Shown here: positions 6,974-7,830 of the stretch, in pieces | How positions within the stretch are numbered: position 1 is the stretch's first letter | Layout of the letters: every line of letters starts with the position of its first letter | DNA from: Saprospiraceae bacterium | GTDB taxonomy: Bacteria; Bacteroidota; Bacteroidia; Chitinophagales; Saprospiraceae | Assembly: GCA_013002475.1 (NCBI GenBank) | Contig: JABDJM010000170.1 | Coordinates: forward strand, 1 to 7,830 | DNA: 7,830 bases | Reading direction: 5' to 3' | Position numbers and translations under genes: made by a program | Notes under the pieces: model-generated | The model's database searches: none | What the model saw: the letters and a program-made list of their open reading frames with translations, nothing else | What the model was told of the DNA's origin: nothing

Positions 6974-7399
6974 ATGAATATGAAAAACCAAAATCAAACA
7001 AGCCCATATCCAGAAAAACTACCAGAAGAAATCGAGGTGATTGGAAAATGCATTGTCAATGCTGCATTTAAGATTCACAATTCTCTTGGACCTGGCTTAC
7101 TAGAAAAAGTCTACGAATCTTGTCTTGAGTATGAATTAAGAAAAGTTGGACTGGAGGTAAAGCGTCAAATATATGTACCCATCTGTTACGACAACCTGAT
7201 TTTTGACGAGGGATTGAGACTGGACCTCCTTGTTGGAGATAAAGTGATCGTGGAAATTAAGGCCCAAGAAAAAGTCAATGAATTATGGAAAGCACAGGTG
7301 ATTAGCCATTTAAAACTAACAGGACTCTCTCTGGGATATCTTATTAACTTTCATTCTTCTCTAATGAAATATGGAATAAAAAGAATTAGAAATGGTTGA
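6974..7399 (+). CDS. GxxExxY family protein (PD-(D/E)XK nuclease-like)
   Basis: A complete 141-residue protein with the family's name-giving motif, GLLEKVYE at 41-48 (Gly41, Glu44, Tyr47), preceded by the typical helix VIGKCIVNAAFKIHNSLGPG (22-41). The second half has a PD-(D/E)XK nuclease signature: Asp84 in LRLDLLV, Glu94 and Lys96 in VIVEIKA, and Gln108 in WKAQVISHLKLTG, which resembles the glutamine-containing helix of RecB-like folds. All expected catalytic residues are present, so the domain could bind metal and cut nucleic acid. The biological role of this family is not known to me. No signal peptide is seen, so it is probably cytoplasmic. ATG 6974 is used; ATG 6980 two codons later is possible. 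The gene stands alone, flanked by two palindromic repeat units upstream and one downstream, with no Shine-Dalgarno between unit 2 and the start. By eye it is more A-rich than its neighbours, which would fit an insertion. Confidence 0.9.
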   Translation: MNMKNQNQTSPYPEKLPEEIEVIGKCIVNAAFKIHNSLGPGLLEKVYESCLEYELRKVGLEVKRQIYVPICYDNLIFDEGLRLDLLVGDKVIVEIKAQEKVNELWKAQVISHLKLTGLSLGYLINFHSSLMKYGIKRIRNG

Positions 7400-7439
7400 T
7401 TCCAATACTCAATAAAAGTTGGTATTACCATTTATGTCA

Positions 7440-7516
7440 TAGCCACAAAGACACAAGGGACACAAAGGGGGTTCTTATCCTGAAAAACATTTCGTGCCTT
7501 TTCTGTCTTCGTGGCT
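7440..7516. repeat. Palindromic repeat unit 3 (downstream of the GxxExxY gene)
   Basis: The best-preserved copy. The left arm starts TAGCCACAAAGACACAAGG at 7440. The right arm TTCGTGCC...TTCGTGGCT runs 7491-7516, and its reverse complement follows the left arm closely over the outer 15 nt. The loop (TTATCCTGAAAAACAT) resembles the unit 1 loop (CTATCCCAAAAACCCC). It lies 40 bp after the GxxExxY stop and 18 bp from the end of the opposing DUF554 gene. As RNA it could form a long hairpin, but there is no U-tract to make it an obvious terminator. Confidence 0.86.
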
Positions 7517-7534
7517 CCTCTAATAAATCTACCC

Positions 7535-7830
7535 CTAAAACTTAAGCTTGAGTCTGGAATATACTCCGGTGATTAGTATAGCGGCTACCAGTGCAGGAAG
7601 TAGGTTGGCCACGGCAATGTCTGCGTCGACCAAGATCTTTAAGGCTAAGGCAATCAGAAGAACACCCCCTATAGCGCTTATTTGCGCCAACACACTTTTC
7701 AGCCAGGCCCCCTTGACCTGAACTCCTAGTAAAGTAAGGCCACCCTGGATGATAAGAAGCGGGATGATAGAAAACAAAACTCCAAAACCATAAGTAGATG
7801 CGAGGGCTATGGCTGTGATCCCGTCTAGTA
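7535..7830 (-). CDS. DUF554 (YqgA-like) family membrane protein, C-terminal part (5' end cut by window edge)
   Basis: The minus-strand frame is open from the right edge to a TAG at 7535-7537, giving 97 complete codons of a C-terminal piece. A TTG at 7777 could be read as a start but lies inside the conserved region: the upstream codons translate to LDGITAIALASTYGFGVL, which continues the family alignment, so the gene begins outside the window. The sequence matches the end of DUF554 proteins such as E. coli YqgA: SIIPLLIIQGGLTLL, then an ISAIGGVLLIALALKIL segment, then VANLLPALVAAILITG. Three hydrophobic stretches fit inner-membrane helices. The family's transported or sensed substrate is not established. 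Its stop lies 18 bp from palindromic unit 3, toward which it is transcribed. Confidence 0.85.
   Translation of the reverse strand, partial: LDGITAIALASTYGFGVLFSIIPLLIIQGGLTLLGVQVKGAWLKSVLAQISAIGGVLLIALALKILVDADIAVANLLPALVAAILITGVYSRLKLKF

Larger units (their letters stand above)
6806..7516 (+). mobile_element. Candidate repeat-nuclease module (palindromes 1 and 2, GxxExxY gene, palindrome 3)
   Basis: The three related palindromes and the single gene between them form a compact 0.7 kb block set between DUF2851 and DUF554. The arrangement is like REP palindromes around a RAYT transposase gene, but the protein here is a PD-(D/E)XK-type rather than a Tyr/HUH enzyme. I see no clear target-site duplication at the outer edges and no other transposition gene. 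That the block moved as one unit is inference, so the call is tentative. Confidence 0.35.

Noticed and set aside
7402..7428. Short hairpin after the GxxExxY stop (AATAC...GTATT) as a terminator
   Set aside because: The stem is only five base pairs with a long loop and no following T-run.
6806..7516. CRISPR array
   Set aside because: The repeats are long imperfect palindromes at irregular spacing with a gene between them, there are no equal-length spacers, and no cas gene is seen.
6800..7530. Target-site duplication flanking the repeat module
   Set aside because: Only a CTAA tetranucleotide recurs near both edges, too short and not flush with the palindromes.
7777..7777. TTG at 7777 as the start of an 80-residue membrane protein
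   Set aside because: The codons upstream to the window edge stay open and continue the DUF554 alignment, so the gene is a 5'-truncated DUF554, not a short separate gene.

Overview
The window reads as chromosomal DNA of a Bacteroidota bacterium. Three things point there: a DUF2851 protein (a family I know essentially from Bacteroidota), exported thioredoxin-fold proteins with long helical C-terminal regions, and start codons without clear Shine-Dalgarno sequences. Nothing suggests phage or plasmid. Genus cannot be assigned from the sequence alone.

Left part (1-1412, minus): a gene running off the left edge encodes a membrane-anchored, FMN-binding glutamate-synthase-like protein with its 3Fe-4S cysteine motif but no glutaminase domain. 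It diverges from a plus-strand cluster (1572-4498) of two tandem, paralogous exported thioredoxin-like proteins (WCGPCK active sites, about 385 residues each) followed by dihydrofolate reductase (folA). folA converges on, and overlaps by 29 bp, D-alanine--D-alanine ligase (ddl, minus, 4470-5432). ddl is divergent from a DUF2851 gene (5519-6808, plus) across an 86 bp gap.

Right part (6806-7516): the most interesting stretch. A small GxxExxY-family protein with a PD-(D/E)XK nuclease signature (6974-7399) is bracketed by three diverged copies of a 73-77 nt imperfect palindrome: two in tandem directly upstream and one downstream. The first copy supplies the stop codon of the DUF2851 gene, and the second ends 8 nt before the GxxExxY start codon. 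The layout resembles REP palindromes around a RAYT transposase, but with an unrelated nuclease-like protein. It may be a small selfish or domesticated repeat-nuclease module. At the right edge (7535-7830, minus) lies the C-terminal part of a DUF554 (YqgA-like) membrane protein.

The housekeeping genes (folate metabolism, cell-wall precursor synthesis, periplasmic thiol chemistry) do not form one pathway. The repeat-nuclease module looks like an insertion between DUF2851 and DUF554. Statements on family distribution are from memory and were not checked by a search.
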